From Actinomadura alba (GTDB lineage: Bacteria; Actinomycetota; Actinomycetes; Streptosporangiales; Streptosporangiaceae): 33,060 bases of DNA. Numbering within the stretch: position 1 is the first letter of the stretch; each line of letters opens with the position of its first letter. The position numbers and the translations under genes are program-made. Location of the stretch: assembly GCF_014323705.1 (NCBI RefSeq), contig NZ_JABVEC010000054.1:1-33060 (forward strand), written 5' to 3'. The notes below the pieces were generated by a model that made no database searches, was not told the DNA's origin, and worked only from the letters and a program-made list of their open reading frames with translations. This document shows, one piece after another, positions 1 to 8,307 of the stretch.

Positions 1-310
1 TAGTTCGACATCGAGGGTGGCAATCGCCTTTCTATGGTGGCTGAGGTCGAGCCGTGCTCACCGGGGTGGACTTGTAGGTCGCAGCGGTGGTCCGGCTTCA
101 CGTGGTACCGGTGGAACGAACGCCTCGGCAGGTTCACCGGTGCCACGAGCGAAGTCGGCCGCGAACGCCTTCTCTCCCAGCGTCGCCCGTACCCTGACCA
201 GCCCATCGGATCGCACTAGCACGCCGATTTCTGGTATCGGCGCAGGTCACCGGGGTAAGACTGATGTATCGCCGTCGGATGGGGGACGCCGAGTCAGGCG
301 GGTCGACCTC
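1..310. other. non-coding or unassigned left edge
   Basis: No convincing gene is seen here. The frame of the ligase is open upstream to position 17, but that stretch is rich in Ser, Arg and Gly, resembles no family, and lies before the conserved ligase start. Short frames on both strands lack ribosome binding sites and recognisable motifs. The region probably holds the ligase promoter and perhaps the end of a gene outside the window. Confidence 0.4.
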
Positions 311-1318
311 ATGTACCTCCGCTGCCCGGTCGAGCCCATGCTCGCCCGGAGCATTGATCACCTTCCCGCGCCCGAGGAACTACGTGGGGGATCCCGGTAT
401 GAGCCGAAATGGGATGGCTTCCGGGCGATCGGGCGCATCGACAAACGCCATGGCGTGCACCTGGTCTCGAGGCGTGGCACGCGGCTGAACGAGGCCTTCC
501 CCGAGCTCGTGGCCGCCCTGTACGAGGAGCTGCCGGCCGCCACCGTGATCGACGGCGAGATCATCCGATGGGGAGCCGGCGGACGGCTGGACTTCGCCGC
601 TCTCCAGGAACGCCTGATCGCCGGGAGCCGGGTCCCCGAGCTGGTGCGCACCCAACCGTGCCATCTGATCGTTTTCGACGTGATGATCGTCGGTGGTGAA
701 GACCTCGTCCGCCGGCCGTTCGCCCAACGGCGCCAGGTTCTGGAGGATCTCTTCACATCCGTCCCGCCGGCATCGCCCCTGGTGGCGACAATGCACACCG
801 ACAACGCCGACGAGGCCCGGATCTGGGTGGAGGCGCTGTCCACCCAGGGCATCGAAGGTCTGATCATCAAAGCCGCCGGTGACCCGTACCTGCCGGGGAA
901 ACGTCGCTGGCTCAAACTGAAGACGCGCCACACGATCGATGTGATCGTCGGTGGCGTCACGGGATCGCCGAGCCGCCCGCGGGACCTGATCGTGGGTCGG
1001 ATCGATCCCGCGAGCGGTGGGCTCCGGGTGGTGGGTCGTACGACCGCGGTTCCACCGGCGGCCCACGCCGCGCTGGCCGCCGCGCTGACCCCGGCCGGCG
1101 ACGAGCATCCCTGGCCGGCCGAGCTGCCGAGCGGGTGGGCCGGCGGAATGTACGGCTCCCCGCCCATGCAGTACGTGCGGGTCCGCCCGGACGTGGTCGT
1201 CGAGGTGAGCGTCGACCTCGCCATCGACCGAGGCAGGCTGCGGCATCCCGCTCGCTTCCACCGGCTGCGCTCGGATCTGCGTCCCGACGACGTACCGGCC
1301 GGTCTGGCACTGACCTGA
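311..1318 (+). CDS. ligC: ATP-dependent DNA ligase, LigC type
   Basis: This is a 335-residue ATP-dependent DNA ligase that seals nicks using ATP, probably in repair rather than replication. The nucleotidyltransferase core is clear. Motif I is EPKWDGFR, with the AMP-accepting lysine at about residue 33. Motif Ia is the SRRGTRLNEAFPEL region, motif III is VIDGEI, and motifs IV and V are EGLIIKA and WLKLKTRHTIDVIVGG. A C-terminal OB-fold follows and ends in a RHPARFHRLRSD motif. No primase or nuclease domain is attached, so it is LigC-like and not a full LigD. I chose ATG 311 because the conserved YLRCPVEPMLA start follows it and the upstream extension is low-complexity; a GGCGGG sequence lies just upstream. 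No Ku or other repair gene is beside it in this window. Confidence 0.85.
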   Translation: MYLRCPVEPMLARSIDHLPAPEELRGGSRYEPKWDGFRAIGRIDKRHGVHLVSRRGTRLNEAFPELVAALYEELPAATVIDGEIIRWGAGGRLDFAALQERLIAGSRVPELVRTQPCHLIVFDVMIVGGEDLVRRPFAQRRQVLEDLFTSVPPASPLVATMHTDNADEARIWVEALSTQGIEGLIIKAAGDPYLPGKRRWLKLKTRHTIDVIVGGVTGSPSRPRDLIVGRIDPASGGLRVVGRTTAVPPAAHAALAAALTPAGDEHPWPAELPSGWAGGMYGSPPMQYVRVRPDVVVEVSVDLAIDRGRLRHPARFHRLRSDLRPDDVPAGLALT

Positions 1319-1366
1319 GACCGCAGCGCCCGTTCCCAGGCGGTGGTACGGCGACACCGGCGGGTG

Positions 1367-2371
1367 TCAGGTTTCGTCGTCGATGAGGTCCCAGGTACGG
1401 AGTTCCGCCGTCTCGCCGGTGAGCGGTGGATCGGGATCGTGGTCGGAGGGACGAGGCGTTTCCGGGCCGTCGGGTCCGACGCGAACGACGGTCTCGACCC
1501 GGATGATCCGGAACCGGCGTCCAGCGACGGTCAACTGGTTGATCTGCTCGCGTTCCAGCAGCCGGGCCGCCTTATGGAACTCGGCGAGCTCGGCCGGTGA
1601 CGGCTGCAGCATGACCGGTGCGATCTTGTCGAAGTAGGTCGCCAAGGCCATCCGGGCCTCCTGCGGCGACGACGTGGCCACCGTCTGCGCCGGCCAGTAC
1701 CCGTCCTCCTGCTGGGCGACGGCGAACCGGGTGGACAGCATGACGATCCGCGGGTGAGTGGTGAGCGCCTCCTGCGCGTCCCGGGTCACGCCCGGGGGCA
1801 CCATCGGGCCCTTGGGCACGACCTCCCACCGCTCCCCCAGTAACGCCGCGCTGCCCGGTGTCCGGGCCGGGCCCAGCAGACCGCCGGTCAGCTTGTCGAC
1901 GCCCCGGCGGACGCCACCGGGGCATCCGGCAGCGGTGTCGGTATCGGGATCGGTGGAGCGCGGCGGCTCGGGCCCGGTCAGCCCGTACCGGACGAACTGG
2001 TCCGCCCGCACCACCCGCAGGTGACGGCCCGCCACCACCATCTCGTTCAGCCGTTCCTCTTCCAGCAGCGCCGATGCCGCCCAGTACTCCTCCCGGGCCA
2101 CCTCATCGGTGGATCTGCGCCGGGCCAGGACGCGAAACCACCAGCCCAGACCATCGCGGGCCTCCTGTGGCGTCGGATCGCTCATGCCGCTCATCAGCCA
2201 CCCGGCATCGGTGTGTTCCATCACCCCATAGGTCGGGCCGAACCAGAGAGTGGCCGGATGAGTCCGCTGTGCCCGAAGCGCCCCGAGCCGGGCCGAACCC
2301 GCTGCCGCCGAAGCCGACAGCGGGAGGTCACCGCCGAGAGCCGATCCATCACTACCCGTCACATCGCCCAT
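1367..2371 (-). CDS. DUF5954 family protein, two-lobed
   Basis: This 334-residue cytoplasmic protein belongs to the actinobacterial DUF5954 family, whose function is unknown. The sequence is an internal duplication. Lobe 1 has a THPATLWFGPTYGV stretch, then PQEAR, a helix with LLEEERLNEMVVAGRHLRVVRA, and GPEPPRSTDPD. Lobe 2 repeats this order as THPRIVMLSTRFAV, PQEAR, LLEREQINQLTVAGRRFRII and GPETPRPSDHD. A Gly/Arg-rich linker joins the lobes at about residues 155-200. There is no signal peptide or membrane segment. The ATG start fits the family, although the ribosome binding site is weak. The convergent ligase gene ends about 50 bp from its stop. The family call is from memory of its signature motifs. 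Confidence 0.7.
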   Translation of the reverse strand: MGDVTGSDGSALGGDLPLSASAAAGSARLGALRAQRTHPATLWFGPTYGVMEHTDAGWLMSGMSDPTPQEARDGLGWWFRVLARRRSTDEVAREEYWAASALLEEERLNEMVVAGRHLRVVRADQFVRYGLTGPEPPRSTDPDTDTAAGCPGGVRRGVDKLTGGLLGPARTPGSAALLGERWEVVPKGPMVPPGVTRDAQEALTTHPRIVMLSTRFAVAQQEDGYWPAQTVATSSPQEARMALATYFDKIAPVMLQPSPAELAEFHKAARLLEREQINQLTVAGRRFRIIRVETVVRVGPDGPETPRPSDHDPDPPLTGETAELRTWDLIDDET

Positions 2372-2465
2372 TGTGCGGCGTCGCCCCGGCCCTCGGCGGC
2401 CCTTTTCGCGACGGGCCCTCCTCGGCCGTCGAACTCGTCATCTCAATTCATCGGAAAGGCCACTA

Positions 2466-2537
2466 TTCGGCCGAGCACATTCGACTGAGCACCTTCGACT
2501 GAGCACCTTCCGACTGACCAGCATCCGACTGGGCGCC
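2466..2537. repeat. degenerate 14-15 bp tandem repeat
   Basis: About five head-to-tail units are seen between the M23 peptidase stop and the DUF5954 gene. Units at 2480 and 2494 are identical (TTCGACTGAGCACC). The units at 2466, 2508 and 2523 are diverged. The array lies 18 bp downstream of the peptidase stop and no supported gene covers it. Confidence 0.65.
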
Positions 2538-2554
2538 GGCTCGTCGCTTCGAGG

Positions 2555-3466
2555 TCAGCCGCAGTGTTCGAACGGGCTGTTGTAGGCGTTCGCTCCGACC
2601 GACCCTCCCCACTTGACGCAGGTGCCCGGGGCGGCCCTGCGCACCGGTCCGGCGTAGTAGGCGAAGCTGCCCGAGTCGGTGGTGCGGGTGCCGCCCTCGA
2701 CCTCCAGATACGCCGACGTGGCGGAGGGGGTGCCTATCGAGGTGGCCTTGATGGTGACCACGCAGTTGTTGCCGTTGACGTTGTAAAGCAGATAGACCCG
2801 CCCCGCCGTGCCCGTCGCGGCCGAGTCGATCACCGAGTATCCGGAGCCGCACACCTCCTCGGGCGTGTACGGATTGCCGCCCGCGCCGCAGTTCTGCGAC
2901 GTGAGGGTCTGGTTCGGGTAGCCGAACCGGGTTCCGTTGAAGTAGGCGGGCTGGATGTTGGCCGGGTACGACGTGTCAGTGGTGCGCACCTCGTAGTGCA
3001 GGTGCGGCAGGATGTTGTTGCCCGGTTTGCTGGTGTTGCCCACCTCGCCGATCTTGGCGCCCCGGCTCACCTGCGCGCCGGCGCTCACCGAGCGCGTCCG
3101 CAGGTGGGCGTAGTAGGTGCGCCAGCCGCCTCCGTGGTCGATGACCACCAGGTTGCCGTACCCGTTGGTCGAGCCCTGGTGCGCGGAGGTGAGCACCGTG
3201 CCGGAGGCCGCCGCCGACACCGTGTCGCCGAGGTCGGCGTCTGCGGTGCTGCCCCGGTTGAAGTCGATTTCGTACGACTCATGAGCGCTGCTGTTGTCGG
3301 AGTCGCCGTTCCAGCTCTGCCCGCAGGGAAAGGGCAGTTGGAACGCGGGGCGCGGGCCGGCCGCCTGTGCGGGGCCGCCGCCGGCGAGCACCATTCCGGC
3401 CGCGCCGACGACCAGCGCGATGCCACCTGTGATCAGTCCTCGTAGCCGCATGACCGTCACGTTCAC
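2555..3466 (-). CDS. secreted M23 family metallopeptidase
   Basis: This is a 303-residue exported zinc endopeptidase of family M23 (LytM/LasA fold), expected to cut peptidoglycan cross-bridges outside the cell. The signal peptide has a basic start (MRLRG), a hydrophobic core and an AQAA-type cleavage site near residue 36. The zinc and catalytic motifs are visible: HxxxxxD at about residues 62-68, a YYAHL histidine near 121, and HLHYE near 155-159. The roughly 110 residues after the peptidase domain contain five Cys and end in CG; they look like a separate extracellular domain I cannot name. The listed start is GTG 3466; ATG 3451 also leaves a complete signal peptide, and neither has a strong ribosome binding site. 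Confidence 0.85.
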   Translation of the reverse strand: MNVTVMRLRGLITGGIALVVGAAGMVLAGGGPAQAAGPRPAFQLPFPCGQSWNGDSDNSSAHESYEIDFNRGSTADADLGDTVSAAASGTVLTSAHQGSTNGYGNLVVIDHGGGWRTYYAHLRTRSVSAGAQVSRGAKIGEVGNTSKPGNNILPHLHYEVRTTDTSYPANIQPAYFNGTRFGYPNQTLTSQNCGAGGNPYTPEEVCGSGYSVIDSAATGTAGRVYLLYNVNGNNCVVTIKATSIGTPSATSAYLEVEGGTRTTDSGSFAYYAGPVRRAAPGTCVKWGGSVGANAYNSPFEHCG

Positions 3467-3575
3467 AGCAATAGCGCGGGCGGGCTATGCAAAGAATCAA
3501 CGAAACACCGGGCTTGGTGTATGAAGGTTTCAGGTTTACGCCGCGTGGCGGATCGCCCGCAGGGTGAGATGGCCG

Positions 3576-3995
3576 CTAGGACTCTCGCGCCCCGTCGTAG
3601 GCCTCGCGCGCCTCGAAGACGTCGTCGAGCCTGCTCTCGACCCACCTGGTCAGCGCCCACACCTGCTCGGCGACGTCGTGGCCCATGGGCGTCAGCGAGT
3701 AGTCGACGCGCGGGGGGATGACGGGCTTGGCGTCGCGATGGACGAAGCCGTCGCGTTCCAAATGCCGGAGGGTCTGCGCGAGCATCTTCTCGCTCACCCC
3801 ACCGACCTTGCGGCGCAGCTCACTGAAGCGGTACGAGCGCTCGAGCAACGCGGCGAGGACCAGCACGCCCCAGCGGCTGGTGACGTGTTCGAGCACCACC
3901 CGTGAGGGGCATTCCGCGCGATTGACGTCCGGCGCCGCTCCGCGGAACCCGGCGGCGATGGTCCCGGCCGATATCGACTTCTCACTTACGCCCAT
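3576..3995 (-). CDS. HxlR family transcriptional regulator
   Basis: This is a 139-residue winged-helix regulator of the HxlR (DUF24) family, which usually senses electrophiles or redox stress. Visible features are the single conserved Cys in ECPSR, the helix-turn-helix segment RWGVLVLAALLERSYRFSELRRKVGGVSEKMLAQTLRHLE, and the wing with YSLTPMG. It is transcribed away from the NmrA-type oxidoreductase gene. In this family such an arrangement usually means that the regulator controls its divergent neighbour. The start ATG lies 5 bp from the palindromic operator at 4000-4040, and its AAGG ribosome binding site is inside the operator, so autoregulation is likely. Confidence 0.88.
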   Translation of the reverse strand: MGVSEKSISAGTIAAGFRGAAPDVNRAECPSRVVLEHVTSRWGVLVLAALLERSYRFSELRRKVGGVSEKMLAQTLRHLERDGFVHRDAKPVIPPRVDYSLTPMGHDVAEQVWALTRWVESRLDDVFEAREAYDGARES

Positions 3996-3999
3996 GCCA

Positions 4000-4040
4000 G
4001 TACCTTACTTCAAAGTTGGTACTTTCAAGTGGTTAGTACC
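4000..4040. promoter_or_regulatory. three-half-site HxlR operator
   Basis: The sequence GTACC, GGTAC, GTACC occurs at 4000-4004, 4018-4022 and 4036-4040, evenly spaced by 18 bp. The halves form two overlapping 23-bp imperfect palindromes that share the middle half. The array lies between the divergent HxlR and NmrA-type genes. Binding by the neighbouring HxlR protein is inferred. Confidence 0.6.
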
Positions 4041-4109
4041 GGTCGTAGGGTGAGCTCCTGGTGCAGGACCTGCATTCATGACACGACATCCACGGAGAGA
4101 AGCACTTCG

Positions 4110-5000
4110 ATGAGCATCGTCATCACCGGAGCGACCGGGCGGCTCGGCCGAATGGTCATCACGGACCTGCTCGCCGCCGGGGTCCCGGCGGACGGCGTCA
4201 CGGCCGTCGCGCGCAGCGAGGAGAAGGCCGCCGATCTGGTGGCGAAGGGCGTTCGGCCGTACGTCGCCGACTACGACCGGCCCGAGACGTTCGCGGGGGC
4301 GTTCCGCCCCGAGGACCGCGTACTGCTGATCTCCGGTACCGACGTGGGCAGGCGCACGGCCCAGCACGCCGCGGTCATCGACGCGGCGAAGGCGGCGGGC
4401 GTGGCACAGCTGGGGTACGTCGGCGTGTTCGGCGGTCCCAAGGCCGACTTCCTGCTCGCGAACGACCACCGCGAGACCGAGCGGCTGATCCTCGACTCCG
4501 GCCTGCCGTACACCTTCCTGCGCAACAATTGGTACTCCGAGGCGTACGCCGGCGACATCGGCGACCTCCCCGGCGCGGTTAAGCGCGGCGCCATCGTCAC
4601 CAACGTCGCCGCCGGAAGCCGCATCGCCACCGCGCCGCGCACCGACTACGCCGCCGCGGCGGCGGTGGCCATAAGCACCGACGGGCATCTGAACAAGGCG
4701 TACGAGCTGGGCGGCGACCACGCGTGGTCGTTCGAGGAGTTCGCCGATGAGGTGTCGCGGCAGACCGGTGAGAAAGTGGTCCACACCTCTGTCAGCGCCG
4801 CCGAGCGCAAGGCGATCCTCACCGGCGCGGGTGTTCCCGAAGTGTTCGCCGACGTCCTCGTCGACGTGGACGACGCCATCAGCCGGGGCGCGCTGGCCGC
4901 CACGCCGGGCGACCTGTCGCGGCTCATAGGACGCCCGACGACCCCCATCGCCGACTCGATCGCGGCGGCGCTGGCGGCGCCGGCGGCGCCGGCATCCTGA
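4110..5000 (+). CDS. NAD(P)-binding NmrA/QorB-type oxidoreductase
   Basis: This 296-residue atypical short-chain dehydrogenase belongs to the NmrA-like group and is closest in appearance to quinone oxidoreductase 2 (QorB). The dinucleotide-binding motif TGATGRLG sits at about residues 5-12. The sequence VTAVARSEEKAADLVAKGV covers the second strand, typical of NADPH binders. The NNWYSEAY segment matches the NmrA/QorB substrate side. ATG 4110 is preferred over an upstream in-frame GTG because the protein then opens with MSIVITGATG and a GGAGAGA ribosome binding site lies about 8 bp upstream. Control by the divergent HxlR regulator fits known HxlR-quinone reductase pairs. A role in quinone or aldehyde reduction is inferred. 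Confidence 0.85.
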   Translation: MSIVITGATGRLGRMVITDLLAAGVPADGVTAVARSEEKAADLVAKGVRPYVADYDRPETFAGAFRPEDRVLLISGTDVGRRTAQHAAVIDAAKAAGVAQLGYVGVFGGPKADFLLANDHRETERLILDSGLPYTFLRNNWYSEAYAGDIGDLPGAVKRGAIVTNVAAGSRIATAPRTDYAAAAAVAISTDGHLNKAYELGGDHAWSFEEFADEVSRQTGEKVVHTSVSAAERKAILTGAGVPEVFADVLVDVDDAISRGALAATPGDLSRLIGRPTTPIADSIAAALAAPAAPAS

Positions 5001-5088
5001 GGCATCGCCGGGCCGGCCGCGTCGCCACCTGGATCGGTAACGAATCCGGAGATTGAAGAGGCGCTCGGTCCGGTAGGTAACGTGACAT

Positions 5089-7914
5089 ATGGCCAGGTCA
5101 CCCATCGTCACGCTGGTGGTCGCCGCGATGCTCGCCGCGGCGGCCACCTCCTGCGGCACACCCAGGACATCGCCGGCCCGTGCCACCGCGGCCACGACCG
5201 TCGCAGCGCCGGGAACGGGCGTCTCGGATCTGACCACGGGCTGGAAGATCCAGTCCTCCGCCGTGGCGGGCACGTCCGGAGCCCGGATCTCCCGCCCGGA
5301 CTACTCCCCCACGGGCTGGCTGTCGATCAAGCAGCCGGTCACGGTGATGGCGGGCCTGCTCGAGAACGGGCGCTACCCCGGCATCTTCTACTCCGACCGG
5401 CTGAAGACGGTGCCGACCGAGCAGTTCGCCGTCAACTGGTGGTATCGCACGCAGCTCACCGTGCACCCGCGTAAAGAGAGCCGCACGTTCCTGATCATGA
5501 ACGGGGTGCTGGGCACCGCGGACCTGTGGGTCAACGGCACCAAGGTCGCCGACCGCTCGCAGCTCCAGGGCGCGTACTCGCGGCTGGAGTACGACATCAC
5601 GCCGTACGTACGCGATGGCTCGAACGCGATCGCGCTCGACGTCGCCAAGAACGACCCGAAGACGCTACTGACCGACAGCCAGCTGGACTGGAACCCCCCG
5701 GCACCCGACCGCAACACCGGCCTGCGGTTCCCGCCGCAGCTGGCCGAGGCCGGTCAGATCTCCCTGCGGAACGTGCACGTCAACCAGCACAACGCCAAGG
5801 ACCTCAGCAGCTCCGATCTCACTCTCAAAGCCGATCTGCGCAATGACACGGCATCCGCCCAGCGCGCCGAGCTCACCGAGGCGATCACTCGTGGAGGCAC
5901 CCGCATCGCCGTGACGACGGAGGTGACGGTCCCCGCGAAGTCGACCCGGACGGTGACGCTGACGCCCGCCGACCACCGGCAGTTGCACCTCGGACACCCG
6001 GCCGTCTGGTGGCCGTACCAGCTCGGCGGGCAGCCGCTCTACCACCTCGACGCGAGCGTCCGGGTCAACGGCAAGATCTCCGACCGGTTCACCGAGGACT
6101 TCGGCATCCGCACGGTCACCTCGCGCCTGACGCCTGTCGTTCCCGGTAAGACCCATACCCCGCACGGCGACCGCCAGTTCGTCATCAACGGTGTGCCGCT
6201 GGTCATCCGCGGCGGCGGGTGGTCGCCGGACATGTTCATGCGCTACTCGCCGCGGAACATCCGCGATCAGCTCTCGTACGTCAAGAACCTCGGCCTGAAC
6301 ACCCTGCGCTTCGAGGGCAACTTCCCGCCCGACGACATGTTCGCGGAGATGGACCGCGCGGGGATCCTGGCGATGACCGGCTGGCAGTGCTGCGACCGGT
6401 GGGAGACCCCGTCCAGCACGTGGCCCGAGGCGCTGAAGGCCAACGCCGGCAACCAGGCCACCCGGGTCGCCCGGTGGCTGCGCGACCATCCGAGCGTCTT
6501 CACGTTCTTCCACGGCAGTGACGCCGCGCCGGACGCCGCGAAGGAGTCGATCTACCTGTCCGCGTTCGAAACGGCCGGCTGGCAGACGCCCCAGGTCTCC
6601 TCGGGGCAGTACAAGTCCTCGCCGAGGCTGGGACCCTCCGGCGCGAAGGAGGGCCCGTACAACTATGTGCCGCCGGGCTACTGGTGGGCGAACGGCCCGG
6701 AGACCGCGGGCACCGACCCGACCTTCACCAACGCGGGCAGCGGGTGGGGCTACGACACCGAGACGAGCGCCGGGAACACGGTGCCGACGCAGGACTCGCT
6801 CAACCGGTTCCTGACCCCGGCCGAACAGCGGGAGATCTGGGACCCGAGCACCACCAAGGGACCCGACGCCGGACCGGATCTCTTCCACGTCTACCCGACC
6901 TACAACCCCTACACGAAGACGGCCCGGATGGGGCAGTACAACACCCCGCTCTGGAACCGCTACGGCGGCTGGTCCGACATGGTCTCGTACCAGAAGATCG
7001 CCCAGATGGGCGGCTACGAGACCACCCGCGCCCAGTTCGAGGCGTACATCGGGCACTCCAAGGACCCGGCGAACCCGAGTACCGGCGTCATCTACTGGAT
7101 GGCCAACAAGGCGTGGCCGTCGCTGCACTGGAATCTGTACAACTACGACCTCGATCAGCCGGGCGTCTACTTCGGCGCGCTCAAGGCGGGCGAACCCGTG
7201 CACATCATGTACGACTACGCCAACGGCTCGATCAAGGTGGCCAACCTGACCGGCGGGAGCCAGAAGGACCTGACCGCCTCGGCGCGCTTCATCGACCTGA
7301 ACGGAACGGTCAAGCGGACGGACCGCGCGCGCGTACCCGACCTGCCGAGCCAGGACGTACGCACCGTGCTGACGCCAGTGGTTCCGGCCGGGATCTCCCG
7401 CACGTACTTCCTCGAGTTGACGCTGAACCGCGAGGACAGGACGGTCAGCCGGAACGTCTACTGGCTGTCCACGAAGCGGGACGCCGTCGACTGGTCCGAG
7501 ACGCTCGGCAAGGGCAGCGGTGCGGTGTTCGCACCCGGCGGCCACGCCGACCTGACCGGCCTGCGTGACCTGGCCCCGGCGGACGTACGGGTGTCCGCGT
7601 CGACGCGGCGTGAGGGAGACGACGCCGTCACCACGGTGACGATCCGCAATGCCGGCCGCTACACGGGCGGCCGGGGCGTGCCCGCGGTCTTCACCCGGGC
7701 GGACGTACGCCGCGGCACGGCCGACGGCCGCCGGCGCGGAGGCGACGACCAGGTGCTGCCGATCTTGTGGAACGACAACAACGTCACGCTCTGGCCCGGT
7801 CAGAGCCAGACGCTCACCGCGCGCTACCGGGCCTCGGAGTTGCGTGGCTCGCCACCCGTCGTCGGCATCACCGGCCGTAACGTACGCGACGCGACCGTGC
7901 CGGCCGGCGGCTGA
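5089..7914 (+). CDS. GH2 exo-beta-D-glucosaminidase-like lipoprotein
   Basis: This 941-residue exported glycoside hydrolase is of family 2 and resembles the CsxA exo-beta-D-glucosaminidase (exochitosanase) subfamily. A signal peptide ends in ATSC near residue 22, so a lipoprotein anchor is likely, though the lipobox is not ideal. The order is an N-terminal jelly roll, an Ig-like sandwich, a TIM barrel from about residue 360, and C-terminal beta domains. Subfamily marks include GWQCCDRWE, GSDAAPD, YNYVPPGYWW and YDTETS. Glu486 (KES) and Glu558 (TETS) lie 72 residues apart, the spacing I recall for the two catalytic glutamates of CsxA; the assignment is by motif and not by alignment. The downstream ABC importer fits uptake of the released sugar. 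Substrate is inferred. Confidence 0.82.
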   Translation: MARSPIVTLVVAAMLAAAATSCGTPRTSPARATAATTVAAPGTGVSDLTTGWKIQSSAVAGTSGARISRPDYSPTGWLSIKQPVTVMAGLLENGRYPGIFYSDRLKTVPTEQFAVNWWYRTQLTVHPRKESRTFLIMNGVLGTADLWVNGTKVADRSQLQGAYSRLEYDITPYVRDGSNAIALDVAKNDPKTLLTDSQLDWNPPAPDRNTGLRFPPQLAEAGQISLRNVHVNQHNAKDLSSSDLTLKADLRNDTASAQRAELTEAITRGGTRIAVTTEVTVPAKSTRTVTLTPADHRQLHLGHPAVWWPYQLGGQPLYHLDASVRVNGKISDRFTEDFGIRTVTSRLTPVVPGKTHTPHGDRQFVINGVPLVIRGGGWSPDMFMRYSPRNIRDQLSYVKNLGLNTLRFEGNFPPDDMFAEMDRAGILAMTGWQCCDRWETPSSTWPEALKANAGNQATRVARWLRDHPSVFTFFHGSDAAPDAAKESIYLSAFETAGWQTPQVSSGQYKSSPRLGPSGAKEGPYNYVPPGYWWANGPETAGTDPTFTNAGSGWGYDTETSAGNTVPTQDSLNRFLTPAEQREIWDPSTTKGPDAGPDLFHVYPTYNPYTKTARMGQYNTPLWNRYGGWSDMVSYQKIAQMGGYETTRAQFEAYIGHSKDPANPSTGVIYWMANKAWPSLHWNLYNYDLDQPGVYFGALKAGEPVHIMYDYANGSIKVANLTGGSQKDLTASARFIDLNGTVKRTDRARVPDLPSQDVRTVLTPVVPAGISRTYFLELTLNREDRTVSRNVYWLSTKRDAVDWSETLGKGSGAVFAPGGHADLTGLRDLAPADVRVSASTRREGDDAVTTVTIRNAGRYTGGRGVPAVFTRADVRRGTADGRRRGGDDQVLPILWNDNNVTLWPGQSQTLTARYRASELRGSPPVVGITGRNVRDATVPAGG

Positions 7915-7922
7915 ACCGGCCG
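7901..7922 (+). terminator. GC hairpin at the end of the GH2 gene
   Basis: CGGCCGG at 7901-7907 pairs perfectly with CCGGCCG at 7916-7922, leaving an 8-nt loop that contains the stop codon. There is no T-tract. It may be a weak actinobacterial terminator. Confidence 0.4.
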
Positions 7923-8307
7923 TGCCCTGACGCCGCGCAGCCGGCGCCGGGATGGCCGGTCAACGCAGCAGGGCGCTCCGCAGCGTGATCCCATGGCGGG
8001 TCCTCAGATTTATGGTCATCTCTATCTGGTGCCCACGATCGTCGAGCAGTCCCTTGGCATCCGACACCAGCCGGTAACGGCGACATGCCCCGCATGCTTC
8101 TTGCGACGACCGACGGCTGAGCCGGCACCGCCGAATCGGCCGGGCTCCGGAACGGAAGTGATTCATGAGGACGAAGACGCCGTACTGAGCACATCGTGCC
8201 TGGTGAGAGCCTTGCACGGCGCACCAGGCGCGCTCCACGGTCAGGTAGCGTGAGGCGGCGCGCGCCGGCAACCGACCAATGGGGGCGTGTTCGATGGGGG
8301 TAGGCGG
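7923..8307. other. intergenic region before the ABC operon
   Basis: No gene is supported here. A 103-codon minus-strand frame (7960-8271) resembles nothing I know, is rich in Arg and Cys, and has no clear ribosome binding site. The region presumably holds the promoter of the sugar-transport operon. I cannot identify a confident LacI- or GntR-type operator. Confidence 0.4.

Noticed and set aside
4005..5273. 422-codon minus-strand frame opposite the oxidoreductase
   Set aside because: Composition is Arg/Gly/Val repeats and it crosses the operator and promoter region; no ribosome binding site.
5665..7545. Long minus-strand open frame (626 codons) opposite the GH2 gene
   Set aside because: It is a shadow of high-GC third-position bias. 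Its product is Arg/Val/Gly-rich with no family features, while the plus strand encodes a complete GH2 enzyme.
7960..8271. 103-codon minus-strand frame before the ABC operon
   Set aside because: No recognisable domain, no ribosome binding site, and unusual Cys/Arg composition. It is kept as unassigned spacer.
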